A program made the position numbers and the translations under genes. Shown here one piece after another: positions 41,018 through 50,080 of a stretch of 64,000 bases of DNA. Numbering within the stretch: position 1 is the first letter of the stretch; each line of letters starts with the position of its first letter. The DNA comes from Mycolicibacterium brisbanense (GTDB lineage: Bacteria; Actinomycetota; Actinomycetes; Mycobacteriales; Mycobacteriaceae): the NCBI RefSeq assembly GCF_001570425.1, contig NZ_BCSX01000027.1:1-64000 (forward strand), written 5' to 3'. The notes under the pieces were generated by a model that worked only from the letters and a program-made list of their open reading frames with translations, was not told the origin of the DNA and ran no database searches.

Positions 41018-42130
41018 TCACCCATGGTCAGGTTCGTCGGACAGGGTGTGGGCGGCCTCCATCAACATCCACCCCGACAGCTGCACCGACATGTCGCGCT
41101 CGGGGATCGCCGAGGCGTTCACCGCACCCTCGACGAACTCGGCTTCCTGCCCCGCGGACGTGGGCACCTCGGCGTTGCGATCCCAGAACGGGCCGAACAG
41201 CGGCAGGCCGTCGACGGTCTGACGGTAATCCCACGCCGACTCCGCCGATTTCAGAACTAGCGACTTGGCGGTGTCGCGCGCCGCGGCATCCTCGGCGGTG
41301 TCGCCCGGCAGCGTCGTCGCCACCAGAGCGAGATACCGCGCCAGGATGCCGTTGAACAGCCCGCCGTCACCGCCACCGGCCCCTTTGATGACGCCGTCCT
41401 CGGTCATCTCTTTGGCGACCGCCGCGACGAGTCGACGCACGCGCTCGGAATGCCGGGGATCCTGCGTGCGCACCGCAAGCTCCACCTCAAGGCCGAGCAC
41501 GACCCCCTGGCAGTAGGTGTACTGCGCCCGCACCATCGAACCGGCCTTGATGCCGTCGAACACCAGATGGGTTTCCGGGTCGATCAGGGTTTCGTCGATC
41601 CAGTCGGCCATCTGCTGGGCGCGGCGCAGCCGATCGTCGTAGCGGGCCAGGAAGATGCCTGCGGGGCCGTTGGCCGGGGCGTTGAAGAACTGGTCCTGCT
41701 TGCGCCACGGGATTCCGCCGCCGTCCTCGGGCACCCAGGCGTTGACGAACTGCTCACACAGCTTCTTGAGCGCACCGGGCTTCTCGACTCCGGCGAGCCG
41801 GCCCGCGCGCTCCAAAGCCAGTGCCAGCCAAGCCATGTCGTCGTAGTAGTCGTTGGTCCACCCGGTGTTGCGCAGATGATGCGACCGGATCTGCCGTTCG
41901 ATGCGCAGCTTGCGATCGGGCTGCGGATCGCGCACCTGCGCATCGACCAGGCAGTCGAGCAGATGGGCCTGCCACCAGTAGTGCCAGGTGCCGAAATGCC
42001 GGTACTTCGGCGTCGACGGCCAGGCCACCACGCCGAGTTGGGTACCCGGCAGGTACCAGAGTTTGCTCAGGTGTCGTTGGATGATCGCAGCTTCGGCGCT
42101 GCCCGCGCGGTTGGCCCATAGCTGATCCAT
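41018..42130 (-). CDS. Glycoside hydrolase family 76-like protein (Rv0365c-like)
   Basis: 370 residues, alpha/alpha toroid of GH76, a family of alpha-1,6-mannanases. The paired catalytic aspartates are D97-D98 in NDYYDDMAWLALAL. GGGIPWRKQDQFFNAPANGP and YTYCQGVVLG are family segments. No signal peptide, so cytosolic; a role in turnover of mannan-type polymers or precursors is possible. Convergent with the lipoprotein gene (6-bp gap). Confidence 0.87.
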   Translation of the reverse strand: MDQLWANRAGSAEAAIIQRHLSKLWYLPGTQLGVVAWPSTPKYRHFGTWHYWWQAHLLDCLVDAQVRDPQPDRKLRIERQIRSHHLRNTGWTNDYYDDMAWLALALERAGRLAGVEKPGALKKLCEQFVNAWVPEDGGGIPWRKQDQFFNAPANGPAGIFLARYDDRLRRAQQMADWIDETLIDPETHLVFDGIKAGSMVRAQYTYCQGVVLGLEVELAVRTQDPRHSERVRRLVAAVAKEMTEDGVIKGAGGGDGGLFNGILARYLALVATTLPGDTAEDAAARDTAKSLVLKSAESAWDYRQTVDGLPLFGPFWDRNAEVPTSAGQEAEFVEGAVNASAIPERDMSVQLSGWMLMEAAHTLSDEPDHG

Positions 42131-42145
42131 GACCCCGATCCTGCC

Positions 42146-42799
42146 CTACCAGGCCGCCGAAATGTCGGCGTGTCGGGTGATCCAGGCGTGCATGGCTATT
42201 CCGGCAGCAACCCCGGCGTTGATGCTGCGGGTCGATCCGAACTGCGCGATGGACACCGTCAGCGCCGCACCGGCCTGCGCCTCCGGCGTGATCCCCGGAC
42301 CTTCCTGGCCGAACACCAGCAGGCAGTCGCGCGGCAACTCGGTCTGTTCGAGCCGGGTCGCGCCCGGCACGTTGTCGACGGCGACGACCGTGAGGTTCTC
42401 CTCCGCGGCGTAGGCCAGCAGGTCGGCGGTGGTGTCGTGATGGCGCAACCGCTGGTAGCGATCGGTGACCATGGCGCCACGCCGGTTCCACCGCCGCCTG
42501 CCGACGATGTGGACGGTGTGGACTGCGAACGCATTGGCGGTGCGCACCACCGCGCCGATGTTCGCATCGTTGCCGAAGTTCTCGATCGCGATGTGCAGCG
42601 CATGTCTGCGTCGGTCGATATCGGCCACGATCGCTTCGCGGGTCCAATATCGGTAGGCGTCAACGACATTGCGGGTGTCGCCGGTCCGCAGGAGCTCCGG
42701 GTCGTAGCGCGCGGCGTCGTCTCCCGAGGGAAGCGGGCCCGGCCACGGGCCGACCCCGGGTGTCTGTCCCCATTCCGTTGGGCCCAGTGGCTCGCTCAT
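42146..42799 (-). CDS. SpoU/TrmH-family RNA 2'-O-methyltransferase (Rv0380c-like)
   Basis: 217 residues, SPOUT fold. The three motifs are visible: IENFGNDANIGAVVRTANAF, LLVFGQEGPGIT and STRSINAGVAAGIAMHAW (knot region binding S-adenosylmethionine). Methylates a ribose in tRNA or rRNA; target not assigned. The ATG at 42799 overlaps the stop of the upstream lipoprotein gene as ATGA. Confidence 0.9.
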   Translation of the reverse strand: MSEPLGPTEWGQTPGVGPWPGPLPSGDDAARYDPELLRTGDTRNVVDAYRYWTREAIVADIDRRRHALHIAIENFGNDANIGAVVRTANAFAVHTVHIVGRRRWNRRGAMVTDRYQRLRHHDTTADLLAYAAEENLTVVAVDNVPGATRLEQTELPRDCLLVFGQEGPGITPEAQAGAALTVSIAQFGSTRSINAGVAAGIAMHAWITRHADISAAW

Positions 42800-43686
42800 G
42801 GCTTGGTCCACAACGCGGCGTGTGTGCCGATCACCGACACCGTGGCGTACAGGAGTGCGGCGTTGATCTCGCCTTGTGTGCACAGCGAAGTCCGGGTATT
42901 CACCGCTTCGCGCGACGCGTCCGGCAGCAACAGCACCGAAGACCCGTAAGCCGAACAGGCGTAGCTGAGCCCTGGCGGCGGTAGCGTCGGAGCCGCCACG
43001 ACCATCAGCGGCCCGCCGCGCTGCGCCGAGTCGTCCCGGTAACGCTTTGCCAGGCCGTCGATTTCGAGTCCGAGCAGCATGTAGCCGTTGCCCTTGAAGG
43101 CGTCCGGTGCGCCCATCGCGGTCGGGGCCAGTTGAGCACCGTCGGCACTGAACGCGTCGACACTGGTCGTCTTGATGGTGATGCCGGTATCGCCCGCATC
43201 GGTGGGCAGCATTCCGACCGGGAAGGCGGCCGGATAGGCCACGGTAGTCTTCGGAATGCGCTCGCGCGGCGAATAGACGTACACCCCGCGGACCTGGCTC
43301 TGGTCGCGCAACGGACCGAAACAGACTGTGCCACTGAGTTTGTCGGGACCGGAGGCAGCCAGCGGCCGGATACCCAGGCTGTTCACCCCGGTGCACCCGC
43401 CCAATCCGTTGGCTTCGAGCGGGTGCGACAGTGCGCCGTACAGACCGAACCGGAGGTCCTCTGGTTTTGCCCGTTGGTCACCGGCGGCCGAGGCGTCGAC
43501 ATCGACGAGGACGTGCTCGTTGTCGAACCGCAGGTTGTTCAATGTGAAATGCCAGCCCAGCACCGTCAGCGAGGCACCGAACGACGCAGTGAGAGCCTCG
43601 TACGTGCGGCGCGGGGCGCCGTCGGACGAACAGGCCGTGGCGACGACGAGCAGCATCGCCGTCACCGCCGCGATCAGTGCCCGCAC
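42796..43686 (-). CDS. Putative lipoprotein (Rv0381c-like)
   Basis: 296 residues. N-terminal signal with VVATAC giving a lipid-anchor Cys at residue 19; mature part is predicted beta-rich with conserved cysteines (GGCTG, TVCFG, YACSA, SLCTQ). Not recognised functionally. GTG start at 43686. Overlaps the SpoU gene by 4 nt, so they are one transcript. Confidence 0.75.
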   Translation of the reverse strand: MRALIAAVTAMLLVVATACSSDGAPRRTYEALTASFGASLTVLGWHFTLNNLRFDNEHVLVDVDASAAGDQRAKPEDLRFGLYGALSHPLEANGLGGCTGVNSLGIRPLAASGPDKLSGTVCFGPLRDQSQVRGVYVYSPRERIPKTTVAYPAAFPVGMLPTDAGDTGITIKTTSVDAFSADGAQLAPTAMGAPDAFKGNGYMLLGLEIDGLAKRYRDDSAQRGGPLMVVAAPTLPPPGLSYACSAYGSSVLLLPDASREAVNTRTSLCTQGEINAALLYATVSVIGTHAALWTKP

Positions 43687-43692
43687 TGTGCC

Positions 43693-44469
43693 TCAGGTTC
43701 TGCCACGGCCCTTGCCTACCACCCTCGTCACCGCACGCACAAAATTGCGCGGCACCAGCCGGCTCCCGGTCGTCAGCACCTTGTACTGCAGACCCGGCAC
43801 GATGACGACCCTGCCCTTGGCCACGTCGGCCAGGCATTCGCGCACCACGTCGTCGACCTCGAGCCACATGTACGACGGGGTATCGGCCATGTCGATACCT
43901 GCCCGCGCGTGGAATTCGGTGCGGACGAACCCCGGGCACAACGCGTGCACGCCCACTCCGGTGCCCGCCAGGCCGTTGGCCAACCCTTCGCTGAACGACA
44001 CCACCCACGCCTTGGACGCCGAATACGTCGACCCGCGTCCCGGAATCAGCCCCGCCACACTGGCCACATTGATCACGGTGCCCCTGCCCGCCTCGACCAT
44101 CGTCGGCAGCGCCGCGTGCGTCAGCTCCATCACCGCGGTGACATTGACATCCAATTGGGCCTGCAGCCGGGCGAATTCAGCGGTCCAGAACTCCCCTGAG
44201 GTGCCGAACGCGGCGTTGTTGACCAGCACCTGCACGCCGGAGCGCAGCCGATCGGCGACCTTGGCCCGGTCGGCGGACACCGCCAGGTCCGCGGGCAGCA
44301 CCTCGACGCCGACACCCGCCTCGTCGTGCAATTCGGCCGCCAGTTGCTCCAGGCGGGCGGTGTCGCGGGCGACGAGCACCAGGTCATAGCCGTCCCGGGC
44401 GTATCGGCGGGCGAATCCCGCCCCGAGCCCCGATGTCGGTCCGGTGATCAGCGCGACGGGGCGGGACAT
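43693..44469 (-). CDS. Short-chain dehydrogenase/reductase
   Basis: About 258 residues, classical SDR. TGPTSGLG cofactor loop near the N-terminus, NNAAFG, catalytic Ser in INVASVAGL and YSASKAW with the Tyr/Lys pair. I prefer the ATG at 44469 (MSRPVALITG); a GTG at 44478 is possible. Substrate unknown. Stops 6 nt before the Rv0381c-like gene starts, so it heads that three-gene unit. Confidence 0.88.
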   Translation of the reverse strand: MSRPVALITGPTSGLGAGFARRYARDGYDLVLVARDTARLEQLAAELHDEAGVGVEVLPADLAVSADRAKVADRLRSGVQVLVNNAAFGTSGEFWTAEFARLQAQLDVNVTAVMELTHAALPTMVEAGRGTVINVASVAGLIPGRGSTYSASKAWVVSFSEGLANGLAGTGVGVHALCPGFVRTEFHARAGIDMADTPSYMWLEVDDVVRECLADVAKGRVVIVPGLQYKVLTTGSRLVPRNFVRAVTRVVGKGRGRT

Positions 44470-44531
44470 GCCCGACACATTACTGAACGGTAAGCGACCC
44501 GATGGCTGCCGGCTTTAAACGCACGACCGCA

Positions 44532-44574
44532 ATAAAACGTTTATCCATTCCAGATAGCGGGCAATAGTGATGCC
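44532..44574 (+). promoter_or_regulatory. furA promoter with AT-rich palindrome
   Basis: ATAAA-ACG-TTTAT (44532-44544) is an AT-rich inverted repeat in an otherwise GC-rich region, a candidate FurA box. AATAGT (44563-44568) lies 6 nt before the GTG at 44575 and can be the -10 of a leaderless transcript. Confidence 0.55.
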
Positions 44575-45027
44575 GTGGCAACAACGGCGGAATATGCGGA
44601 CCAGCTCCGCGCCGCCCAGCTGCGCGTCACCCGGCCGCGCATCGCTGTCCTGGAGGAAGTGCGCACCCATCCGCACGCCGACACCGAGACCATCTTCAGC
44701 GCCGTGCGCACGGTCTTGCCGGAGGTTTCGCGCCAGACCGTCTACGACGTGCTCAGCGCCCTCACCTCGGTCGGGCTGCTGCGCCGGATCCAGCCCCTCG
44801 GTTCGGTGGCCCGGTACGAGACCCGCGTGGGCGACAACCACCACCACGTCGTGTGCCGCAGCTGCGGCACCATCGCCGACATCGACTGCGCGATCGGCGC
44901 TGCGCCCTGCTTGACACCGTCGGACCTCGACGAGGCCATCGACGGTTTCGTGGTCGATGAGGCCGAGGTCATCTACTGGGGCCTGTGTCCCGACTGCTCG
45001 GCCTCGGCTTCCCGATCGCACGCCTGA
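44575..45027 (+). CDS. furA: Fur-family redox/iron regulator FurA
   Basis: 150 residues. N-terminal winged helix (RPRIAVLEEVRTHPHADTET), then dimer domain with HHHVVCRSCG and CPDC, giving zinc-binding cysteines and iron-site histidines. In mycobacteria FurA represses its own transcript and katG. GTG start at 44575 with no ribosome site, consistent with leaderless translation. katG follows 34 nt downstream on the same strand. Confidence 0.95.
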   Translation: MATTAEYADQLRAAQLRVTRPRIAVLEEVRTHPHADTETIFSAVRTVLPEVSRQTVYDVLSALTSVGLLRRIQPLGSVARYETRVGDNHHHVVCRSCGTIADIDCAIGAAPCLTPSDLDEAIDGFVVDEAEVIYWGLCPDCSASASRSHA

Positions 45028-45061
45028 TCACAGACCTATCGAAAACCCGGAAGGAAATGTT

Positions 45062-47296
45062 GTGTCATCCGATACGTCCCACAGCCGCCCACCCCACCCC
45101 GACGCCGACACTGCGAGCCGCAGCGAGAGCGAGAACCCGGCCATCGCCTCGCCGAAGCCCCAGTCGCACGCCCCGCTGACCAACCAGGACTGGTGGCCCG
45201 AGCAGATCGACGTGTCGCGGCTGCACCCGCACGCGCCGGCGTCGAACCCGCTGGGCGAAAGCTTCGACTACGCAACGGAATTCGCAAAGCTTGACGTCGA
45301 TGCCCTCAAGGCCGATGTCCTGGATGTGATCACCACGTCGCAGGACTGGTGGCCGGCCGACTACGGCAGCTACGCGGGTCTGTTCATCCGGCTGAGCTGG
45401 CACGCCGCAGGCACCTACCGCATCTTCGACGGACGCGGCGGCGGCGGGCAGGGCCTGCAGCGGTTCGCCCCGCTGAACAGCTGGCCGGACAACGCCAACC
45501 TCGACAAGGCGCGGCGGTTGCTGTGGCCGGTGAAGCGGAAGCACGGCAACAAGATCTCCTGGGCCGATCTGATCATCTTCGCCGGCGACGTCGCCCTCGA
45601 ATCGGCCGGGTTCAAGACGTTCGGATTCGGCTTCGGCCGCGAGGACGTGTGGGAGCCCGAAGAGGTGCTGTTCGGCGAAGAGGACACCTGGCTGGGTACC
45701 GACAAGCGGTACTCCGGCGAGCGCGAGCTGGCGCAGCCCTACGGCGCCACCACCATGGGTCTGATCTACGTGAATCCCGAAGGCCCCGAAGGCAATCCGG
45801 ATCCGCTGCAGGCGGCCATCGACATCAAGGAGACGTTCGGCCGCATGGCGATGAACGTCGAGGAGACCGCGGCGCTCATCGTCGGCGGTCACACCCTGGG
45901 CAAGACCCACGGGGCGGGCGACGGTGACCTGGTCGGCCCGGAGCCCGAGGGTGCCCCGATCGAACAGCAGGGTCTGGGCTGGAAGTGCCCCTTCGGATCC
46001 GGGAACGCCGGTGACACCATCACCTCCGGCCTCGAAGTGGTGTGGACCCCCACGCCCACCAAGTGGAGCAACTCGTTCCTGGAGATCCTGTACGGCTACG
46101 AGTGGGAGCTGACCAAGAGCCCGGCTGGGGCATGGCAATTCGAGGCCAAGGACGCCGAGGCGATCATCCCGCCGCCGTTCCCGGGCGCGCCGAACCGCAA
46201 ACCGACCATGCTCGTCACCGATGTGGCGCTTCGCGTTGACCCGGAGTTCGGCAAGATCACCCGCCATTGGCTGGACCATCCCGAGGAACTCAACGAGGCG
46301 TTCGCCAAGGCCTGGTACAAGTTGCTGCACCGCGACCTCGGGCCCATCTCGCGGTACCTCGGCCCGTGGGTGGCCGAACCGCAGCTGTGGCAGGACCCGG
46401 TGCCTGCGGTCGAGGGCGAGCTGATCGACGACGTCGACGCGGCCGCCCTGAAGGCCAAGATCCTGGATTCGGGCCTGACGGTGCCGCAGCTGGTGAAGAC
46501 CGCGTGGGCCGCGGCATCGAGCTTCCGCCGCACCGACAAACGCGGCGGCGCCAACGGGGCACGGTTGCGGCTGGAGCCGCAGCGCAGCTGGGAGGCCAAC
46601 GAGCCGTCCGAGCTGGACAAGGTGCTGCCGGTGCTGGAGAAGATCCAGGCCGACTTCAACGCCGCGGGTTCGAAGAAGGTGTCGCTGGCCGACGTCATCG
46701 TGCTCGCGGGCAACGCCGCGATCGAGAAGGCCGCCACGGACGGCGGTGTCTCGGTGACCGTACCGTTCACCCCCGGCCGCACCGATGCCACGCAGGAGAG
46801 CACCGACGTGGAGTCCTTCGCGGTGCTGGAGCCGCGGGCCGACGGTTTCCGCAACTACATCCGGCCCGGCGAGAAGACGCCGCTGGAGCAGCTCCTGCTG
46901 GAACGTGCCTACCTGTTGGGCGTCACCGGGCCCGAGCTCACGGTGCTGGTCGGCGGTCTGCGGGCGCTGGGCGCCAACCACGGCGGCAGCAAGCAGGGTG
47001 TGTTCACCGACCGTCCCGGCACACTGAGCAACGACTTCTTCGTCAACCTGCTCGACATCGGCACCGAATGGAAGCCTGCGGAGTCGCAGGAGAACGTCTA
47101 CGAGGGCCGTGACCGGGCGTCGGGCGATCTGAAGTGGACCGCGACGGCCAATGACCTTGTGTTCGGCTCACATTCGGTGCTGCGGGCCATCTCCGAGGTG
47201 TACGCCCAGGCCGACGGTGCGCAGCGGTACGTCAACGACTTCGTCGCCGCGTGGGTCAAGGTGACCGACAACGATCGGTTCGACGTCAAGAAGTAG
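45062..47296 (+). CDS. katG: Catalase-peroxidase
   Basis: 744 residues. Heme enzyme destroying hydrogen peroxide and, in mycobacteria, activating isoniazid. Distal pocket R110, W113, H114 (RLSWHAAGTYR); proximal H277 (GGHTLGKTHG); the Met-Tyr-Trp adduct residues are W113, Y236 and M262. Residue S322 matches the S315 site of M. tuberculosis and is wild type. GTG start at 45062 with AAGGAAAT upstream. Two-domain length is normal. Controlled with furA. Confidence 0.98.
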   Translation: MSSDTSHSRPPHPDADTASRSESENPAIASPKPQSHAPLTNQDWWPEQIDVSRLHPHAPASNPLGESFDYATEFAKLDVDALKADVLDVITTSQDWWPADYGSYAGLFIRLSWHAAGTYRIFDGRGGGGQGLQRFAPLNSWPDNANLDKARRLLWPVKRKHGNKISWADLIIFAGDVALESAGFKTFGFGFGREDVWEPEEVLFGEEDTWLGTDKRYSGERELAQPYGATTMGLIYVNPEGPEGNPDPLQAAIDIKETFGRMAMNVEETAALIVGGHTLGKTHGAGDGDLVGPEPEGAPIEQQGLGWKCPFGSGNAGDTITSGLEVVWTPTPTKWSNSFLEILYGYEWELTKSPAGAWQFEAKDAEAIIPPPFPGAPNRKPTMLVTDVALRVDPEFGKITRHWLDHPEELNEAFAKAWYKLLHRDLGPISRYLGPWVAEPQLWQDPVPAVEGELIDDVDAAALKAKILDSGLTVPQLVKTAWAAASSFRRTDKRGGANGARLRLEPQRSWEANEPSELDKVLPVLEKIQADFNAAGSKKVSLADVIVLAGNAAIEKAATDGGVSVTVPFTPGRTDATQESTDVESFAVLEPRADGFRNYIRPGEKTPLEQLLLERAYLLGVTGPELTVLVGGLRALGANHGGSKQGVFTDRPGTLSNDFFVNLLDIGTEWKPAESQENVYEGRDRASGDLKWTATANDLVFGSHSVLRAISEVYAQADGAQRYVNDFVAAWVKVTDNDRFDVKK

Positions 47297-47304
47297 CGCG
47301 GCTT

Positions 47305-47343
47305 GTGCGCGTTCCGTAACGCCTGGCGTTACGGAACGCGCAC
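47305..47343. terminator. 39-bp perfect palindrome, bidirectional terminator
   Basis: GTGCGCGTTCCGTAACGCC and its exact reverse complement flank a single T (47324). It sits between convergent katG and the ABC ATPase gene, 8 nt after the katG stop and 3 nt before the ATPase stop, so it can end transcription from both sides. There is no U-run, as is common in mycobacteria. Confidence 0.75.
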
Positions 47344-47346
47344 GAA

Positions 47347-48411
47347 TCACTGCGGCAGGCGGGCTCCGGTGACGGCATCGAAGAGATGTTCCCGGCCCGC
47401 GCGCACCTGTACCCGTACCGGGTCACCAGGTACGGGTACCCCTGGCCAGCCGGCCACCGTCGACGCCTCCACCACCGCGGTGAGCCGGCGCGCACCGGCC
47501 TTGACGATCACCACATAGCGCGGGCCCAGCAGTTCCACCAGGTCGACGCGCGCGGTCCCCTCGGCGTCCGGTACCACGATCAGATCTTCGGGCCGCACTC
47601 CGAACGTCACAGGCCCACCGACGCCGTCCGGTGCCGGCCATGCCAGGCCCTCCGCCGTGAACACGCCGTCGCCGATCACCCCGTCGATCAGGTTGGTGCT
47701 CGGTGAACCGATGAAACCCGCGACAAACGTGTCGGCTGGGGCGCCGTAGAGCTCCTCCGGGGTCCCCCGCTGCGCGATCCGGCCGGCGTTGAGCACCACC
47801 AGCTGATCGGCGATGGTCATCGCCTCCTCCTGATCATGGGTGACATACAGAGCGGTGATGCCGAGTTCCTGTTGCAGGCGTCGGATCTCGGACCGCAGCT
47901 CCACACGGAGCTTGGCGTCCAGGTTGCTCAGCGGCTCATCGAAGAGGAACACCGACGGGGTGCGCACGAGCGCGCGGGCGATGGCCACCCGCTGTTGCTG
48001 ACCGCCGGACAGCTGCCGCGGTTTGCGCGCCAGCAGGTCCTCGATCCCGACCCGGGCGGCCGCGGTACGCGCCCGCCGCAACGCCTCGTCCTTGCCCACA
48101 CCCGCATTGCGCAGCGGGAACGCGATATTGCCCGCCACGCTCAGATGCGGGTACAGCGCGTAGTTCTGGAACACCATGGCCACGTCGCGATCCCGCGGCG
48201 TAGCCGCAGTGACGTCGCGGCCACCGATGCGCACGCTGCCACTGTCGGCCGCCTCCAACCCGGCGGTGATGCGCAGCGTGGTGGACTTGCCACAACCGGA
48301 CGGCCCGACCAGCACGGTCAGCGATCCATCCGGCAAGCTCAGGTCGAGCCCGTCGACCACCGGAGCACCGCCGTAGGTCTTGGTGACGCCTGCCAATTCG
48401 ACCGTCGTCAC
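47347..48411 (-). CDS. ABC transporter ATPase, MalK/UgpC type
   Basis: 354 residues. Walker A GPSGCGKST (36-44), signature LSGGQQQR, Walker B VFLFDEP, switch His in VTHDQ, then a C-terminal TOBE/regulatory domain (about 240-354). Powers the two permeases encoded upstream. GTG at 48411 overlaps the permease stop as GTGA. Such ATPases serve carbohydrate or glycerophosphate uptake. Confidence 0.92.
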   Translation of the reverse strand: MTTVELAGVTKTYGGAPVVDGLDLSLPDGSLTVLVGPSGCGKSTTLRITAGLEAADSGSVRIGGRDVTAATPRDRDVAMVFQNYALYPHLSVAGNIAFPLRNAGVGKDEALRRARTAAARVGIEDLLARKPRQLSGGQQQRVAIARALVRTPSVFLFDEPLSNLDAKLRVELRSEIRRLQQELGITALYVTHDQEEAMTIADQLVVLNAGRIAQRGTPEELYGAPADTFVAGFIGSPSTNLIDGVIGDGVFTAEGLAWPAPDGVGGPVTFGVRPEDLIVVPDAEGTARVDLVELLGPRYVVIVKAGARRLTAVVEASTVAGWPGVPVPGDPVRVQVRAGREHLFDAVTGARLPQ

Positions 48412-49211
48412 TTGGTCGCACCCGCGGTCAGCCCGCCCACCAGGAAGCGCTGCGCGGCCAGCGCGAGCACGTAGACCGGGATGATGCCGAGCAGACCCGC
48501 AGCGGCCTGCTGGCCGAACTGTACGTTGCGGTCTCCTTGGAACAGTGACAATCCGACGGTCAACGTCTGGCTCTCCTTCGTAACGGCGAGATACACGGCG
48601 AACAGGAAGTCGTTGTAGCTCAGGAAGAACACCACCAGCAGGGCGGCGACGATGCCCGGCCACAGCAACGGCAGCACCGCCTTGCGAAACGCCCCGGCCA
48701 CGGACAGCCCGTCGATCACCGCGGCCTCATCGATCTCGACGGGGATACGGCGCACGAAACCGTCGAGCAGCCAGGCTGCGACGGGAACGTTGGCCACGCC
48801 GTTGACGACGATGAGGCCCAGCACATGATTGGTCAGCCCGAAATCACGCAGCAGGAAGAACAGCGGGATGATCGCGACGATCGGCGGGGCGCAGTAGCCG
48901 GCCAGCAGTGCGGTGAGCAAGCGCTCGCCACCGACCCGGCGCGCGGTGAAATACGCTGCGGGCGTGGCGATCAGCACGGCTAGCACCGCCGCTCCCAGAG
49001 CCGATACCCATGAGTTCCGCAACATCGTGCCGAGCGCTATGGTGTCGAACACCGACACGAAGTTGTGCCACGTCCACTGGGTCGGCAGCAGACTGGAGTT
49101 CAGCACATCGCCCGGTGGACGCAACGACAGCGACACCAGATACCCGATGGGCACCAACGCGACGACGACCGCCGCGACCAGACCTACCCGGATCAGCAAC
49201 CGGGCCCTCAT
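48408..49211 (-). CDS. ABC sugar permease, MalG type
   Basis: 267 residues, six helices. The EAA loop reads EIDEAAVIDGLSVAGAFRKAVLPLL, contacting the ATPase. Pairs with the next permease. Overlaps both neighbours by 4 nt. Probably imports an oligosaccharide. Confidence 0.91.
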   Translation of the reverse strand: MRARLLIRVGLVAAVVVALVPIGYLVSLSLRPPGDVLNSSLLPTQWTWHNFVSVFDTIALGTMLRNSWVSALGAAVLAVLIATPAAYFTARRVGGERLLTALLAGYCAPPIVAIIPLFFLLRDFGLTNHVLGLIVVNGVANVPVAAWLLDGFVRRIPVEIDEAAVIDGLSVAGAFRKAVLPLLWPGIVAALLVVFFLSYNDFLFAVYLAVTKESQTLTVGLSLFQGDRNVQFGQQAAAGLLGIIPVYVLALAAQRFLVGGLTAGATK

Positions 49212-50080
49212 GACTGCTCAGCTTTCACCACGCGGGCCCGGGCTTTGGTCAACATCGTGGCCACCGCGCCGACGACAAAGGCGAAAACCAGCGTCTGCGC
49301 GGCGGCGGTCCCCATGTCGAAGCTGCCGCGCAGACCGGTCTGGTAGATCACGTACGGTGTCAGCGAGGTCGCGAAACCCGGCCCGCCCGAGGTGATCACG
49401 ACGATCAGATCGAAAACCTTGTAGCCGATCACCAACTCGAGCACCAGGACCGCCAGCGCGGTCGGTGCGATCGCAGGCCACGTCACGGTGGTGAACGTGC
49501 GCCACGGTCCGGCACCGTCGATGTAGGCGGATTCCAACAACTCCTGGCGCACCACACCGAGGGCGGCGAACAGGATGAGCACGGCGAACGGGGTCCACTG
49601 CCACACGTGGATCGCCAGCAGGACGACGAAGGCCCCCGTGCCAGAGCCCAGCGGGTTGAACCCGCTCAGCCCGACAGAGCCGAACACATCGGCCAGACCT
49701 CCACCGACCGGTGCCAGCAGCAATTTCCAGGACACGCCGATCAGCACGGGTGCGGTGACCAGTGGCAGCAACAGCAGCGCCCCGATCGACCCGAAGCGGG
49801 TGCCCCTGGCACGCAACAGCACTGCCAGCACCAGACCGACACCGGTGGTCAACCCGGTCGCGGCAACGGCGAACAGGGTGGAGCGCCACAACGACGGCGG
49901 GAAAGCCGGTGCGGCGAAGGCGGTCTGGAAGTTGTGGGCGCCGTTGAACGCGCGCAGGGGGTGGGCCAGCGACGAGTCGGTGAGCGCCAGCGCGATCAGA
50001 TAGCCGGTCGGGTAGACCAGGAACAACACCAGTCCGGCGACGGCGGGCAGGGCCAGCCAGAGCGGGATGCGTCGCGTCAT
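49208..50080 (-). CDS. ABC sugar permease, MalF type
   Basis: 290 residues, six or more helices, EAA loop ELLESAYIDGAGPWRTFTTV. The ATG at 50080 overlaps the binding-protein stop as ATGA; longer in-frame readings upstream lie inside the binding-protein gene and are rejected. Forms the membrane channel with the MalG-type subunit. Confidence 0.91.
   Translation of the reverse strand: MTRRIPLWLALPAVAGLVLFLVYPTGYLIALALTDSSLAHPLRAFNGAHNFQTAFAAPAFPPSLWRSTLFAVAATGLTTGVGLVLAVLLRARGTRFGSIGALLLLPLVTAPVLIGVSWKLLLAPVGGGLADVFGSVGLSGFNPLGSGTGAFVVLLAIHVWQWTPFAVLILFAALGVVRQELLESAYIDGAGPWRTFTTVTWPAIAPTALAVLVLELVIGYKVFDLIVVITSGGPGFATSLTPYVIYQTGLRGSFDMGTAAAQTLVFAFVVGAVATMLTKARARVVKAEQS

Noticed and set aside
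45065..46981. 638-codon minus-strand open frame opposite katG
   Set aside because: Antisense shadow of katG, without a ribosome site or homology.
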